Assembly: GCF_003634095.1 (NCBI RefSeq)
Contig: NZ_RBIR01000013.1
Location: 1 to 64,000 of the forward strand
Length of the DNA: 64,000 nucleotides
Source of the DNA: Arthrobacter oryzae
Lineage (GTDB): Bacteria; Actinomycetota; Actinomycetes; Actinomycetales; Micrococcaceae
Reading direction: 5' to 3'
Part shown: positions 1-10,814 of the stretch, one piece after another
Numbering within the stretch: the first letter of the stretch is position 1
How the letters are laid out: every line of letters begins with the position of its first letter
The notes under the pieces: generated by a model
Databases searched by the model: none
What the model was told of the DNA's origin: nothing
What the model saw: only the letters and a program-made list of their open reading frames with translations
Position numbers and translations under genes: made by a program

Positions 1-72
1 TGCGGCCCCTCGGACCCGCCGCCACGGCAGCCGGATCCGCGCAGACAACGACGATCCGGAACTAACCGGTCC

Positions 73-1059
73 ATGCTCCGATACCTGGCCAAACGTGCCA
101 CCACGTATGTCTTCATGATCTTCCTGACCACCAGTGCCGGCTACCTTCTGGCAGTGAGCACGCTTCAGCCGGCGCTGCTCGAGCAGGAGCGGATTCCCCG
201 GCCCACCCCTGAACAGGTGGCCAACTCCTTCCGGCTCAAGGGGCTTGATCCCGCCCTCAGCCCGTGGGAACGCTACGTTGACTGGCTCACGGGCATAGTG
301 ACCCGCTGGGACTGGGGCCGCAGCCCCAACGGCGCCTTCATCAACGCCGAGTTCGGCGACCGGGTCTGGATCTCAACCCGGCTCTTCCTGGCCTCGATCA
401 TCCTGACCCTGGTGATCGGCGTCGCCCTCGGCGTCTACACGGCTGCCCGTCAGTACAAGGCATCGGACCGCGTCATCACCTCGTACAGCTACCTGATGTA
501 CATCGTCCCCGCGCCGATCGCCTACTTCCTGGTACAGCTCGGCGCCATCAACATCAACGATTCGGTCGGGGAACGCGTCTTCTTCGTCACCGGCATCTCC
601 ACCCCGGGCCTCGACGGCGACGGCTGGGCCCAGTTCATCGACATGCTCGCCCATTACGCCGTGCCCACCTTCGCCATCACCATCGCCGGCTGGGGCGCCT
701 ACCAGATCGCCCAGCGCCAGTACCTGCTGGACAACGTGAACGCCGACTTCGTCCGGACGGCCCGGGCCAAGGGCCTGACCCGCAACCAGGCCATCAGCCG
801 CCACGCCCTGCGCGTGTCCTTCATTCCCGTGGCCCAGAGCATTGCATTTACCATCCCGGCGATCTTCGCCGGCGGCTTCTTCGCGGAGAAGATCTTCGCC
901 TGGCACGGGGTGGGGTCCTGGTCCATTGACGCGATTGCGCTGCAGGACGTCAACGCCGCCACCGCCACCCTGGCCTATGGCTCCGTCATCTTCGCGGTCG
1001 GGGCCATCCTCGCCGATTTCGCTACCACGCTCGTCGACCCGAGAGTGCGGGTGCAGTAA
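73..1059 (+). CDS. Peptide/opine ABC transporter permease (DppB/OppB family)
   Basis: This 328-residue protein is one of the two membrane subunits of a peptide-type ABC importer. It has an N-terminal membrane helix (about residues 10-30), a long extracytoplasmic stretch, then several helices. The EAA-type cytoplasmic loop that contacts the ATPase lies near residues 222-245 (ADFVRTARAKG). The start lacks a strong ribosome-binding site. It ends 2 bp before the second permease, and the genes continue with the ATPase and the binding protein, so this is an operon. Bases 1-72 hold no complete gene, so upstream members may be missing. The substrate (oligopeptide, dipeptide or opine) cannot be decided from sequence alone. 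Confidence 0.9.
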   Translation: MLRYLAKRATTYVFMIFLTTSAGYLLAVSTLQPALLEQERIPRPTPEQVANSFRLKGLDPALSPWERYVDWLTGIVTRWDWGRSPNGAFINAEFGDRVWISTRLFLASIILTLVIGVALGVYTAARQYKASDRVITSYSYLMYIVPAPIAYFLVQLGAININDSVGERVFFVTGISTPGLDGDGWAQFIDMLAHYAVPTFAITIAGWGAYQIAQRQYLLDNVNADFVRTARAKGLTRNQAISRHALRVSFIPVAQSIAFTIPAIFAGGFFAEKIFAWHGVGSWSIDAIALQDVNAATATLAYGSVIFAVGAILADFATTLVDPRVRVQ

Positions 1060-1061
1060 CC

Positions 1062-2077
1062 ATGACCAACCTCAACACGATCGATCCGGCCGTTCTCCGC
1101 GACGAAGGAAAGCTCGACAACGACGACGTCGTGATCGGCAAGTCGCGGATCATCCTGCGGCGCTTCCTGCGCAACCGGACCGCCGTCGTAGGCCTGGCCG
1201 TCTTCCTGACCCTGACCCTCGTCTCCTTCATCGGCGGGTTCTTCGGCAGCTGGGACAAGGAGACCATCGACCCCTTCAGCATCGGCATGCCGCCCTCCGC
1301 GGAGCACTTACTGGGCACCTCCCAGGCCGGTATCGACCTCTACGCCCTGACAGTCGAGGGCACCCGGGTCTCCATCCTGATCGGCCTCGTGGTCGGCCTC
1401 GTCTCCGTGCTGATCGCCGCGGTCTACGGCTGCACCATGGCGTACTTCGGCCGCAAAGTGGACAAGGTCATGCTGTTCATCCTCGAAGCGCTGATCATGA
1501 TGCCGGCGCTGCTGGTGGTCGCAGTGGCGACGAGCGGCGGCGCCAACGGACTGAAAAACTCCGTCCCGAGCTGGCTGCTGCTCATCATCGTCCTGCTGGT
1601 CTTCAGCTGGATGGGCACCGCGCGCCTCATCCGGTCGCTTTCGATGTCCCTCATGCAGCGCGATTTCGTCAAAGCCGCGCAGTACATGGGCATCCCGCCG
1701 CGCCGCATCGTCTGGCGGCACCTGGTCCCCAACATCGGCTCCCTGCTGGTCCTGGAAGTCACCCGCGGCGTCACCGGCGCCATCCTCGCCGAGGTCGCAT
1801 TCTCCTTCATCGGCATCGGCATCAAAGTCCCGGACGTGAGCCTGGGTGTGCTGATCGGCCAGTCCACCTCCCAGGTCTCCACATTCCCGTGGATGTTCTG
1901 GGCACCCCTGACCGTGATGTTCCTGCTGACCGGCTCCCTGGCCATGATGAACGACGGCCTCCGCGACGCGTTCGATCCCAGCTCCAGCTCCACTGGCAAG
2001 GCCAAGAAGGGCACGGCCAAGAAGAGCACGGCCGGCAGTGGCACAGCGCAGACCGGCAACACACAGAAGAAGAACCA

Positions 2078-2081
<4 letters not shown>
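1062..2081 (+). CDS. Peptide/opine ABC transporter permease (DppC/OppC family)
   Basis: This is the second membrane subunit of the importer (339 residues). The N-terminal OppC_N-type region has a helix near residues 35-60 after a charged cytoplasmic leader. The EAA loop is near residues 198-224 (DFVKAAQYMGIPPRRIVWRHL). The last 30 residues are an unusual Lys/Thr/Gly/Ala tail (KAKKGTAKKSTAG) beyond the normal family end, probably a disordered cytoplasmic extension. The stop codon overlaps the start of the ATPase gene in an ATGA arrangement, indicating translational coupling. Confidence 0.92.
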
Positions 2082-4246
<2,165 letters not shown>

Positions 4247-4307
4247 GCCGCACCCACACCAGAGCCACCCACGCATCACACTCGCAGGAAAAATGAAGGG
4301 GAACATG

Positions 4308-6005
4308 ATGAAGAATCGGACCAAAATCGGTGGCATCGCCGCCGTAGTGGCCGCGCTCGCGCTGACCGCGTGCGGCGGCGGTGGCGCCTCCACCACTGCC
4401 GAGAGCGCCAAGGCACAGGATGCCTCCGGGGACCTCAGCAAGCTGGTCAGCGTCAACGCCAAAAAGGCCGGTGATTTGAAGCAGGGCGGCACCGTCACGC
4501 TTCCCCTGGGCAACATCGGACCGGACTTCAACGGCTTCTCCAACGCGGGCAACTCCTCGGACAACACCGAGCTGCACTACCCGATCGACGAGGCCGGCTA
4601 TGTCGGCTGCTGGAAGCTCGATTTCGACGGCACCGCCAGCCTCAACAAGAACTTCTGCGAAGACTTCAAGAGTGAGGTCAAGAACGGCAAGCAGACCATC
4701 ACCATCAAGATCAACCCGAAGGCCGCCTACAACGACGGCACCCCGATCAACGCCTCCACGTTCGAAAACACGTGGAAGATGCTCAACGGCAAGAACAAGG
4801 ACATCGACATCGTCACGTCCGGCGCCTATGAGTTCATCGACTCCGTCAAGGCCGGAAGCAGCGACAAGGAAGTCGTCGTGACCACCACCCAGCCGGTGTA
4901 CCCGCTCAGCGACATCTTCGGCGGATTCGTCCCGCAGGCCGTCAACACCCCGGCGCTCTTCAACACCGGCTTCACCGGCGAAATGCACCCGGAATGGATG
5001 GCGGGACCGTTCAAGGTCGACAAGTACGACTCTGCCGCCAAGACCGTCTCCCTTGTTCCGAACGACAAGTGGTGGGGCGATAAGCCGGTCCTGGACAAGG
5101 TGATCTTCCGCCAGTTGGAGGCAAGCGCCGAGATCGCCGCCTTCAAGAACGGCGAGATCGACATGGCCGACGGCCGTACGCTCACCAAGTACAAGCAGCT
5201 TGAAGGCACCAAGAACGCCGAGGTCCGCCGCGGTCAGCGGCTCTTCGCGGGTGGCCTGAACCTCAACGCCCTGAAGGCGCCGCTCACCGACGTCGCGGTC
5301 CGTAAGGCAATCTTCACCGCCGTCGACCGCCCCGCCATCCGCGCCGTCCGCTTCGGCGGCCTGAACTGGCAGGAGAACAACTCGGGCTCGATGATGCTGA
5401 TGCCGTTCTCGAAGTACTACCAGGACAACTACCCGGTCAAGGAAACCGGTGCCGACGCCGCCAAGAAGGTTCTCACCGAGGCCGGCTACACGGCCAACGC
5501 CAAGGGCATCATGGAAAAGAACGGCGTCCCGGCGTCGTTCAAGATCACCAACTTCGGTGACGACCCCACCGGCCTCGCCACCGTTCAGACGCTGCAGAAG
5601 CAGCTGCAGGCGGCCGGCATGGAGGTCGGCATTGACCAGCGCGGCGACGCCGACTTCGGCAAGGTGGTTGGCAGCCGCGACTTCCAGCTCACCATCTCCG
5701 GCTACGGCGTCGGCGCCGACGCCACCGGCGCCGTGAAGCAGTATTACGACTCGGCAACCAACGAGAACAGGCTCGGCGATGCCGAACTGGACAAGACCAT
5801 CAAGGACCTCGCGTCCATTCAGGACGACGCCCAGCGCAACAAGGCCGCCATGGACGTCGAGAAGAAGCACATGGAGAAGTACTTCTCCATGGGCGTCATC
5901 ATGAACGGCCCGCAGATCTACTTCGCCCGCACTGGCCTGGCCAACTACGGTGCAGCCCTGTTCCAGACCCCGGACTGGAGCGTTGTCGGCTGGCAGAAGA
6001 GCTAG
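4308..6005 (+). CDS. Substrate-binding lipoprotein of the peptide/opine ABC transporter (SBP_bac_5)
   Basis: The extracellular receptor of the importer belongs to the DppA/OppA-like solute-binding family 5. A basic N-terminus, a hydrophobic stretch and the lipobox LTAC mark it as a lipoprotein cleaved before Cys and anchored to the membrane. I prefer the ATG at 4308 because GAAGGGG lies 6 nt upstream. ATGs at 4293 and 4305 are also in frame and add only 5 or 1 residues. The length (about 565 residues) is normal for the family. It follows the ATPase gene by about 60 bp and is the last gene before a strong terminator hairpin, so binding protein, permeases and ATPases form one unit. Confidence 0.92.
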   Translation: MKNRTKIGGIAAVVAALALTACGGGGASTTAESAKAQDASGDLSKLVSVNAKKAGDLKQGGTVTLPLGNIGPDFNGFSNAGNSSDNTELHYPIDEAGYVGCWKLDFDGTASLNKNFCEDFKSEVKNGKQTITIKINPKAAYNDGTPINASTFENTWKMLNGKNKDIDIVTSGAYEFIDSVKAGSSDKEVVVTTTQPVYPLSDIFGGFVPQAVNTPALFNTGFTGEMHPEWMAGPFKVDKYDSAAKTVSLVPNDKWWGDKPVLDKVIFRQLEASAEIAAFKNGEIDMADGRTLTKYKQLEGTKNAEVRRGQRLFAGGLNLNALKAPLTDVAVRKAIFTAVDRPAIRAVRFGGLNWQENNSGSMMLMPFSKYYQDNYPVKETGADAAKKVLTEAGYTANAKGIMEKNGVPASFKITNFGDDPTGLATVQTLQKQLQAAGMEVGIDQRGDADFGKVVGSRDFQLTISGYGVGADATGAVKQYYDSATNENRLGDAELDKTIKDLASIQDDAQRNKAAMDVEKKHMEKYFSMGVIMNGPQIYFARTGLANYGAALFQTPDWSVVGWQKS

Positions 6006-6042
6006 TACTGACAAGCACCAAGCACTAACAAGCAGCACGGCC

Positions 6043-6083
6043 GAGGCCGGCGCCCCCGGAAGCAACCGGGCGGCGCCGGCCTC
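6043..6083 (+). terminator. Terminator of the ABC transporter operon
   Basis: A GC-rich hairpin has outer arms GAGGCCGGCGCC and GGCGCCGGCCTC (12 perfect pairs), extended inward by CCCGG/CCGGG. It starts 38 bp after the binding-protein stop. Only a short T-run (GTTT) follows, as is usual in GC-rich actinobacteria. Confidence 0.75.
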
Positions 6084-6196
6084 GCCGGTTTAACGGCCAG
6101 GCCGCTAACCAGCCGGCAGGGTCCAGCAGGCAGGTTCCAACCGGCAGGGACACCCGGCAGGAACACCCCCGCAGGGCGGGCGGTAGCCTAGGCACC

Positions 6197-7261
6197 ATGA
6201 CCAACGATTCATCCCGGCCCATCCGCACCGCCGTCGCCGGCTTCGGCCTCTCGGGCAGCGTCTTCCACGCCCCCTTCATCGCCGCCAACCCCGCCTATTC
6301 GCTCAAGGCGATCTCCACGTCCGATCCCGGCAGGAGGTCCGCCGCCGCGTCCAGCTACCCGGCGGCCAGGATCGTCGACACCCCGGCCGGCATCCTGGAA
6401 CTCTCCGGCGAGCTGGATCTGCTGGTCCTCGGCACGCCGCCGGCCACCCACTATCCCCTCGCCAAAGCCGCGCTGGAAGCCGGCCTCGACGTCGTCGTCG
6501 ACAAGCCTTTTGCCGTGCGCAGCGCCGAGGGACAGGAACTCATCGACCTCGCCGCGCGGCTGGGCCGGGTGCTGACGGTTTTCCAGAACCGGCGCTGGGA
6601 CGGCGACTTCCTCACGGTCAAGGCCCTCGTGGAGGCAGGAGCCTTGGGCCCCGTGAGCCGGTTTGAGTCACGCTTTGAGCGGTGGTCGCCCGAGGTTCCC
6701 AAGGCATGGAAAGCGGCGGCGACGGCGGACGACGGCGGCGGGGTGCTCTTTGACCTCGGCACCCACCTGCTGGACCAGGCCGTGCAGCTCTTCGGACCGG
6801 CGACGGTGGCGCACGCGGAACTGGAGACCAGGCGGCCGGGGCAGCGGGTGGACGACGATGTCTTTGTGGTCCTGCGGCACAGCTCCGGGGTGATCAGTCA
6901 CCTCTGGATGAACATGCTCTGCGCCCAGCAGGGTCCCCGGTACCGCATCCTGGGCGGCGAGGGCGGCTTCACCAAGCACGGCGTCGACCCGCAGGAGCCG
7001 TACATCGTCGCCGGCGGCAGCCCGCTGGACGCCGGCTACGGCGTCGAGGACCCGGACTGGGCCGGGATGCTGGGCCGCGACGGCCACCTGGACCGGCTGC
7101 CCACCGAGCGTGGCGCCTACCCGGAGTTCTACCGGATCCTGGCGGCCAAGATCGCCGACGGCGGAGCCGCCTCGGAGCTGCCCGTTCCGGTCGACCCCGC
7201 GGGCCCGGTGGAGGTGCTGCAGCTCATCGAACAGGCGCGGTCCCTGGCCGAACGCGCCTAG
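6197..7261 (+). CDS. Gfo/Idh/MocA family oxidoreductase
   Basis: This is a 354-residue NAD(P)-dependent dehydrogenase of the glucose-fructose oxidoreductase/inositol dehydrogenase family. The N-terminal Rossmann motif is AVAGFGLSGSVFHAPF (residues 13-28). The DKPFA motif near residue 101 corresponds to the conserved EKP region carrying the catalytic lysine. The C-terminal half forms the family's alpha/beta substrate domain (GGGVLFDLGTHLLDQ). There is no ribosome-binding site. A TAGCCT hexamer lies 7 nt upstream of ATG, suggesting a leaderless mRNA. It is monocistronic, between two strong hairpins, and the substrate is unknown. Confidence 0.88.
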   Translation: MTNDSSRPIRTAVAGFGLSGSVFHAPFIAANPAYSLKAISTSDPGRRSAAASSYPAARIVDTPAGILELSGELDLLVLGTPPATHYPLAKAALEAGLDVVVDKPFAVRSAEGQELIDLAARLGRVLTVFQNRRWDGDFLTVKALVEAGALGPVSRFESRFERWSPEVPKAWKAAATADDGGGVLFDLGTHLLDQAVQLFGPATVAHAELETRRPGQRVDDDVFVVLRHSSGVISHLWMNMLCAQQGPRYRILGGEGGFTKHGVDPQEPYIVAGGSPLDAGYGVEDPDWAGMLGRDGHLDRLPTERGAYPEFYRILAAKIADGGAASELPVPVDPAGPVEVLQLIEQARSLAERA

Positions 7262-7277
7262 TTAGGGCTTAAACAGC

Positions 7278-7339
7278 CATCGGCTGCTCCGTAGCCGCCG
7301 TTTTGGGGGTCCAAAAGGGCGGTAACGGAGCAGCCGATG
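7278..7339. terminator. 62-bp near-perfect hairpin between convergent genes, likely bidirectional terminator
   Basis: Perfect 15-bp arms CATCGGCTGCTCCGT (7278-7292) and ACGGAGCAGCCGATG (7325-7339) enclose inner pairs CCGCC/GGCGG and TTTTGG/CCAAAA around a GGGT loop. It lies between the ends of the Gfo/Idh gene (+) and ald (-), where a shared terminator is expected. It lacks a U-tract on either side. Confidence 0.7.
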
Positions 7340-7363
7340 CGCGCGGAACTTACCGCGTGGAAC

Positions 7364-8482
7364 TTACGCGGAGACCAGTTCGTGCCAGTCGGCGACCAGG
7401 GGCAGGTTGTGCGCCTCGGAGACCGAGCGGTGCGCAACCTTGCCACCGGCGATGTTCAGGCCGGCGGCCAGGGCGGCGTCGCGCTCGAACGCGGCCTTGA
7501 CGCCCAGGTTCGCCAGCGAGACGGCGTAGCGCAGGGTGACGTTGGTCAGCGCGTAGGTGGAGGTGTTCGGGACGGCGCCGGGCATGTTGGCCACGCAGTA
7601 GAAGATCGTGTTGTGGACCTTGTACGTCGGTTCCTGGTGCGTGGTGGGGTGGGTGTCCTCGAAGCAGCCGCCCTGGTCCACCGCGATGTCCACCAGCACG
7701 GAGCCGGGCTTCATCCGGGAGACGAGTTCGTTGGTGACGAGCTTGGGGGCCTTGGCTCCGGGGATCAGGACCGAGCCGATCACGAGGTCGGCGTCGACAA
7801 CCGACTTTTCGATCTCGTAGGCGTTGGACGCGACAGTCTTCAGGCGGCCCTGGTACTGGGCATCCAGTTCGCGGAGGCGGTTGATGTTGATGTCCAGGAT
7901 GGTGACATCCGCGCCGAGGCCCAGGGCCATGGCTGCGGCGTTGGTGCCGGCAACGCCGGCGCCCAGGACAACCACCTTGGCCGGACGGACGCCCGGGACG
8001 CCGCCGAGCAGCACACCCTTGCCGCCGGCCGGAGCCATCAGGGAGGTGGCGCCCACCTGCACCGACAGTCGGCCGGCAACCTCGGACATCGGGGCCAGCA
8101 GCGGCAGGGTCCGGCCCTCCTGGACGGTCTCGTAGGCGATGGCGGTGACGCCGGTGTTGATCAGTTCCTGGGTCAGTTCCGGCTCGGCGGCCAGGTGCAG
8201 GTAGGTGAAGAGGATCAGGCCCTTGCGGAAGCGGTGGTACTCGGCCTTGACCGGTTCCTTGACCTTCATGACCATGTCGGCGCGGGCCCAGACGTCGTCG
8301 GCCTCGGCGACGATCTCGGCGCCGGCGATCGCGTATTCCTCGTCCGTGATGCCCGAGCCCAGGCCCGCGCCGCGCTCGACGAGGACTGCGTGGCCGTGGG
8401 TGCGGAATTCGTGGACGCCCGCTGCCGTGATGGCGACGCGGAACTCGTTGTTCTTGATCTCTTTGGGGACACCGATGATCAT
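7364..8482 (-). CDS. ald: Alanine dehydrogenase
   Basis: This enzyme interconverts L-alanine and pyruvate plus ammonia with NAD (EC 1.4.1.1). The 372-residue length matches the family. Substrate-binding and catalytic residues fall at family positions: R15 (NNEFRVA), K75 (KVKEPVK) and H96 (TYLHLAA). The NAD-binding motif VLGAGVAGTNAAAMA is in the middle. The start is the ATG giving MIIGVPKEIKN, preceded by GGAG. The open frame extends upstream, but without family similarity. It is transcribed divergently from a PucR-type regulator, which is its likely activator. Expected role: using alanine as carbon and nitrogen source, or redox balancing at low oxygen. Confidence 0.96.
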   Translation of the reverse strand: MIIGVPKEIKNNEFRVAITAAGVHEFRTHGHAVLVERGAGLGSGITDEEYAIAGAEIVAEADDVWARADMVMKVKEPVKAEYHRFRKGLILFTYLHLAAEPELTQELINTGVTAIAYETVQEGRTLPLLAPMSEVAGRLSVQVGATSLMAPAGGKGVLLGGVPGVRPAKVVVLGAGVAGTNAAAMALGLGADVTILDININRLRELDAQYQGRLKTVASNAYEIEKSVVDADLVIGSVLIPGAKAPKLVTNELVSRMKPGSVLVDIAVDQGGCFEDTHPTTHQEPTYKVHNTIFYCVANMPGAVPNTSTYALTNVTLRYAVSLANLGVKAAFERDAALAAGLNIAGGKVAHRSVSEAHNLPLVADWHELVSA

Positions 8483-8726
8483 TTTTTGGCTCCAGTGGTG
8501 GCGGCCTCGCGGGCCTGGATGAGCGGGGGATTCGTACTTCCAGAATAGATCCCGCTGTGAGGCAGGCGACAGGTGCGGCCGCCGGGGCGGCGTCCTCGGC
8601 CGCGTCATTCCGCGCTTTTTCACTTTAGGGGGTAGACATTTGTCGCGGGAGCGGGCGTCAGGTGTCGGCTCGTGTCCGTCCGCGGCGCATTCGCAGTGCG
8701 GCGGCCCGGGGCAGTAGTCTGGCTGG

Positions 8727-9947
8727 ATGCAGCAGCAGGACGTGGAGCAGCTCGTGGAGCAAGTGGCGCAGCGGCTGGGCCGCGGCCTCTCCCTCGAAGA
8801 CCTCGACGGTTTGCTCCTCGCCTACAGCTCCAACCAGTCGCATGCGGACCGCGTCCGGGTGAACTTCCTGCTCAGCAAGCGTGTTCCGGTGGACGTCATC
8901 GCCTGGCAGCTCTCGCACGGAATTGCCACGGCGGTCCGGCCGGTGGTGGTGCCGGCCAACGCGGACCTCGGCATGCTGGGCCGCATCTGCGTGCCGCTGC
9001 TGGTGCGGGGCTTCCGGGTGGGGTACCTGTGGGTCCAGCTCGACGCCGAAGAACCAAGCGGCGCGTCCGTGCTCGCCCAGTTACCGGACGTTGCACGTGA
9101 GTTGGAACAGCTGTCCTCCCTGTTACTGGATTCCAACACGGCCGAGTCCGCGTTCCGCCGCCGTCGCGAGCAGGAGTTCCTAGCCGCCTGCGCCGGCGAG
9201 GCCAACGCGGTGGCGGCCGTGGCGGGCTGGAAGGAGATCCAGGGCAAGGGCCCCTGGCAGTTGGTGACCATCCTGGACGCGGACGGCTGGGCCGGGGGCT
9301 CGGACCCCATCGCAGACACGCTCATCCACCGCTCCGCGGCGCTGCAGGCCACCATCGGGGTGGACGCCGCACTGTTCAGCGCCGGCACGGAATCCCATGC
9401 TGTGGTGATCTTCCGGGAGTCCACGGGACGGGCGGACCATGCCCAGGTGCTGGTCCATTACCAGCTGGAACTGGCCAAACGTTCGGGGCGCACTGTCCGG
9501 CGGATCATCCTGGGCACCAGCGAGGGGTTCGGGAAGCCGCGCGAACTCGCCGAGGCCTATCGGCAGTCGCGGCAGGCGGCCCAGGCTGCGGCAGTGGATC
9601 CGCAGCTGGGCGAGCTCGTCGACTGCCGGGCCACCGGCGTTTACCAGCTACTGGCCTCGGCCGGTGGCGGTGCGGGGGCGTGGGCAGATGCGGGATCGGT
9701 GTATTTCCGGATCCTCGAGGACCATGACCGCAACCACGAGCTGCTGCCCGTGCTGGAGCTTTTCTACGACAACGACGCCTCCGTCCAGGAAGTCGCGACC
9801 AAGCTGCACCTCCACCGGAGCAGCATCTACAACCGGCTCGGCCGGATCCGTCAGGTGCTGGGCGTGGACCCGCTGAAGGGAATGGTGCGGCTGGAGCTTC
9901 ATGCTGCGCTCAAGGCGCGGCGCTGGGCGGCCCGGCCGCGGATCTGA
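8727..9947 (+). CDS. PucR-family transcriptional regulator, likely controls ald
   Basis: This 406-residue protein ends in the PucR C-terminal helix-turn-helix (about residues 350-375, VQEVATKLHLHRSSIYNRLGRIRQVLG). The N-terminal part may sense a metabolite. It is divergent from ald with about 240 bp between. In Bacillus, the PucR-type protein AdeR activates ald, so the same pairing is a reasonable inference here. A TAGTCT hexamer lies 6 nt before the ATG and there is no ribosome-binding site, so the mRNA is probably leaderless. Confidence 0.88.
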   Translation: MQQQDVEQLVEQVAQRLGRGLSLEDLDGLLLAYSSNQSHADRVRVNFLLSKRVPVDVIAWQLSHGIATAVRPVVVPANADLGMLGRICVPLLVRGFRVGYLWVQLDAEEPSGASVLAQLPDVARELEQLSSLLLDSNTAESAFRRRREQEFLAACAGEANAVAAVAGWKEIQGKGPWQLVTILDADGWAGGSDPIADTLIHRSAALQATIGVDAALFSAGTESHAVVIFRESTGRADHAQVLVHYQLELAKRSGRTVRRIILGTSEGFGKPRELAEAYRQSRQAAQAAAVDPQLGELVDCRATGVYQLLASAGGGAGAWADAGSVYFRILEDHDRNHELLPVLELFYDNDASVQEVATKLHLHRSSIYNRLGRIRQVLGVDPLKGMVRLELHAALKARRWAARPRI

Positions 9948-9967
9948 CTCCTATTTCGGCATGCGGA

Positions 9968-10216
9968 CTAGCCCTCGTGCTTGGAGGTGTTGATGTCGAG
10001 TCCCGGCGCCGCGTCGTCTCCGGCGGCGAGCCGGCGCGCGGCGTTCCGGCGTCGGGAAATCCGGCTGTCCACCCAAAGGGACACCGCAACGAATGCGACA
10101 CCGCTAGCCATGTAAGTTGCCGTGATGTTCAGGCCCATGGCGATTCCAAGGATGCCGGCGAGCAGCATGGCGGCCATGCCTGCCAAGATGTGCCATCCTC
10201 TGAATTTACCCACCAT
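9968..10216 (-). CDS. Small two-helix membrane protein, hypothetical
   Basis: This 82-residue protein has two predicted membrane helices (about residues 9-28 and 32-50), then a basic cluster (RISRRRN) and a polar tail. The positive-inside pattern favours cytoplasmic termini. A G-rich ribosome-binding site candidate sits about 10 nt upstream of ATG. I do not recognise a family. It is convergent with the PucR gene, ending 20 bp from it. Its hydrophobicity pattern makes it more credible than a random small frame. Confidence 0.55.
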   Translation of the reverse strand: MVGKFRGWHILAGMAAMLLAGILGIAMGLNITATYMASGVAFVAVSLWVDSRISRRRNAARRLAAGDDAAPGLDINTSKHEG

Positions 10217-10284
10217 CGAAGTTTAACCCCCGCCTTATCCGCGTTTCGGCGCCGGCGTCCGATCGTTGCTTGATCCTTATCACT

Positions 10285-10311
10285 GCTTCATGAAGTGCCC
10301 GTTCATGAAGC
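10285..10311 (-). terminator. Hairpin at the end of the excisionase-like gene
   Basis: Arms GCTTCATGAA (10285-10294) and TTCATGAAGC (10302-10311) are perfectly complementary with a 7-nt loop. The hairpin overlaps the stop region of the minus-strand gene that ends at 10303. Confidence 0.5.
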
Positions 10312-10722
10312 GGTCGGGCCGACATTCTGGCCGGCCGCGTCAGCCGAATCCGTGCTGTGCTTCTTCTGCGTTTCGAGCCAGGCCATGATGTCGGCCAGCC
10401 GGATCCTTCGGTGCGTTCCCCGGTATTGCACCGGGATCTCCCCGCGGTCGGTCATGTTCCGCAAGTACGTGTGCGAGATCCCGGCCAGCTCCGCGGCGCG
10501 GGAGGTGGTCAACATTTCCTCGACGCTGCTGACCGTGACGGCCTCGCCGCGGCTGAACCGGCCCAGCAGGTCGACGACGGCGTCCCTCGCCTCGGGCGGC
10601 AGGCGGTGGACGGTGCCGTCCACGAATACCGTGATGTCGTGGCTGCCGTCGAGGGCGTACTTGAGTTTCTGCGCGTCCTCCGCCGGGAGGCCGGCCGTTA
10701 CCCGGGGTGCTATGAGTGCCAT
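10303..10722 (-). CDS. Excisionase-family helix-turn-helix DNA-binding protein (antitoxin-like)
   Basis: In this 139-residue protein the C-terminal half (about residues 65-125) is an excisionase/MerR-like winged HTH, with TTSRAAELAGISHTYLRNMTDRGEIP followed by the wing RGTHRRIRLADIMAWLE. Such proteins with an N-terminal extension are often antitoxins of PIN-domain toxins in actinobacteria, but no PIN gene lies next to it. No integrase is present, so a phage excision role is unlikely. The start has a TAGGAT hexamer 6 nt upstream and no ribosome-binding site. Two tandem 13-bp repeats precede it and may be autoregulatory sites. Confidence 0.78.
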   Translation of the reverse strand: MALIAPRVTAGLPAEDAQKLKYALDGSHDITVFVDGTVHRLPPEARDAVVDLLGRFSRGEAVTVSSVEEMLTTSRAAELAGISHTYLRNMTDRGEIPVQYRGTHRRIRLADIMAWLETQKKHSTDSADAAGQNVGPTAS

Positions 10723-10729
10723 GGGTGCA

Positions 10730-10755
10730 TCCTAGCGGGTGGTCCTAGCGGGTGG
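10730..10755. repeat. Tandem 13-bp direct repeat in the promoter of the HTH gene
   Basis: TCCTAGCGGGTGG occurs twice back to back (10730-10742 and 10743-10755), immediately upstream of the minus-strand HTH gene starting at 10722. Read on the minus strand, the proximal copy contains the TAGGA of the putative -10 hexamer, so a protein bound here would block transcription. Confidence 0.6.
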
Positions 10756-10782
10756 GTCCGCCGGCGAGCCAGCCGGCGGACC
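10755..10782 (-). terminator. Terminator of ptsI
   Basis: A perfect 11-bp hairpin GGTCCGCCGGC/GCCGGCGGACC with a GAGCCA loop lies 32 bp beyond the ptsI stop and upstream of the next gene on the same strand. Confidence 0.65.
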
Positions 10783-10814
10783 ACACGGTACAGGCCCCAC
10801 GGTGCAGGCCCTGC

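Noticed and set aside
842..2077. Long N-terminal extension of the fused ABC ATPase frame
   Set aside because: It lies over the two permease genes in another frame, is Arg/Pro-rich low-quality sequence, and the ATPase has a natural ATG overlapping the permease stop.
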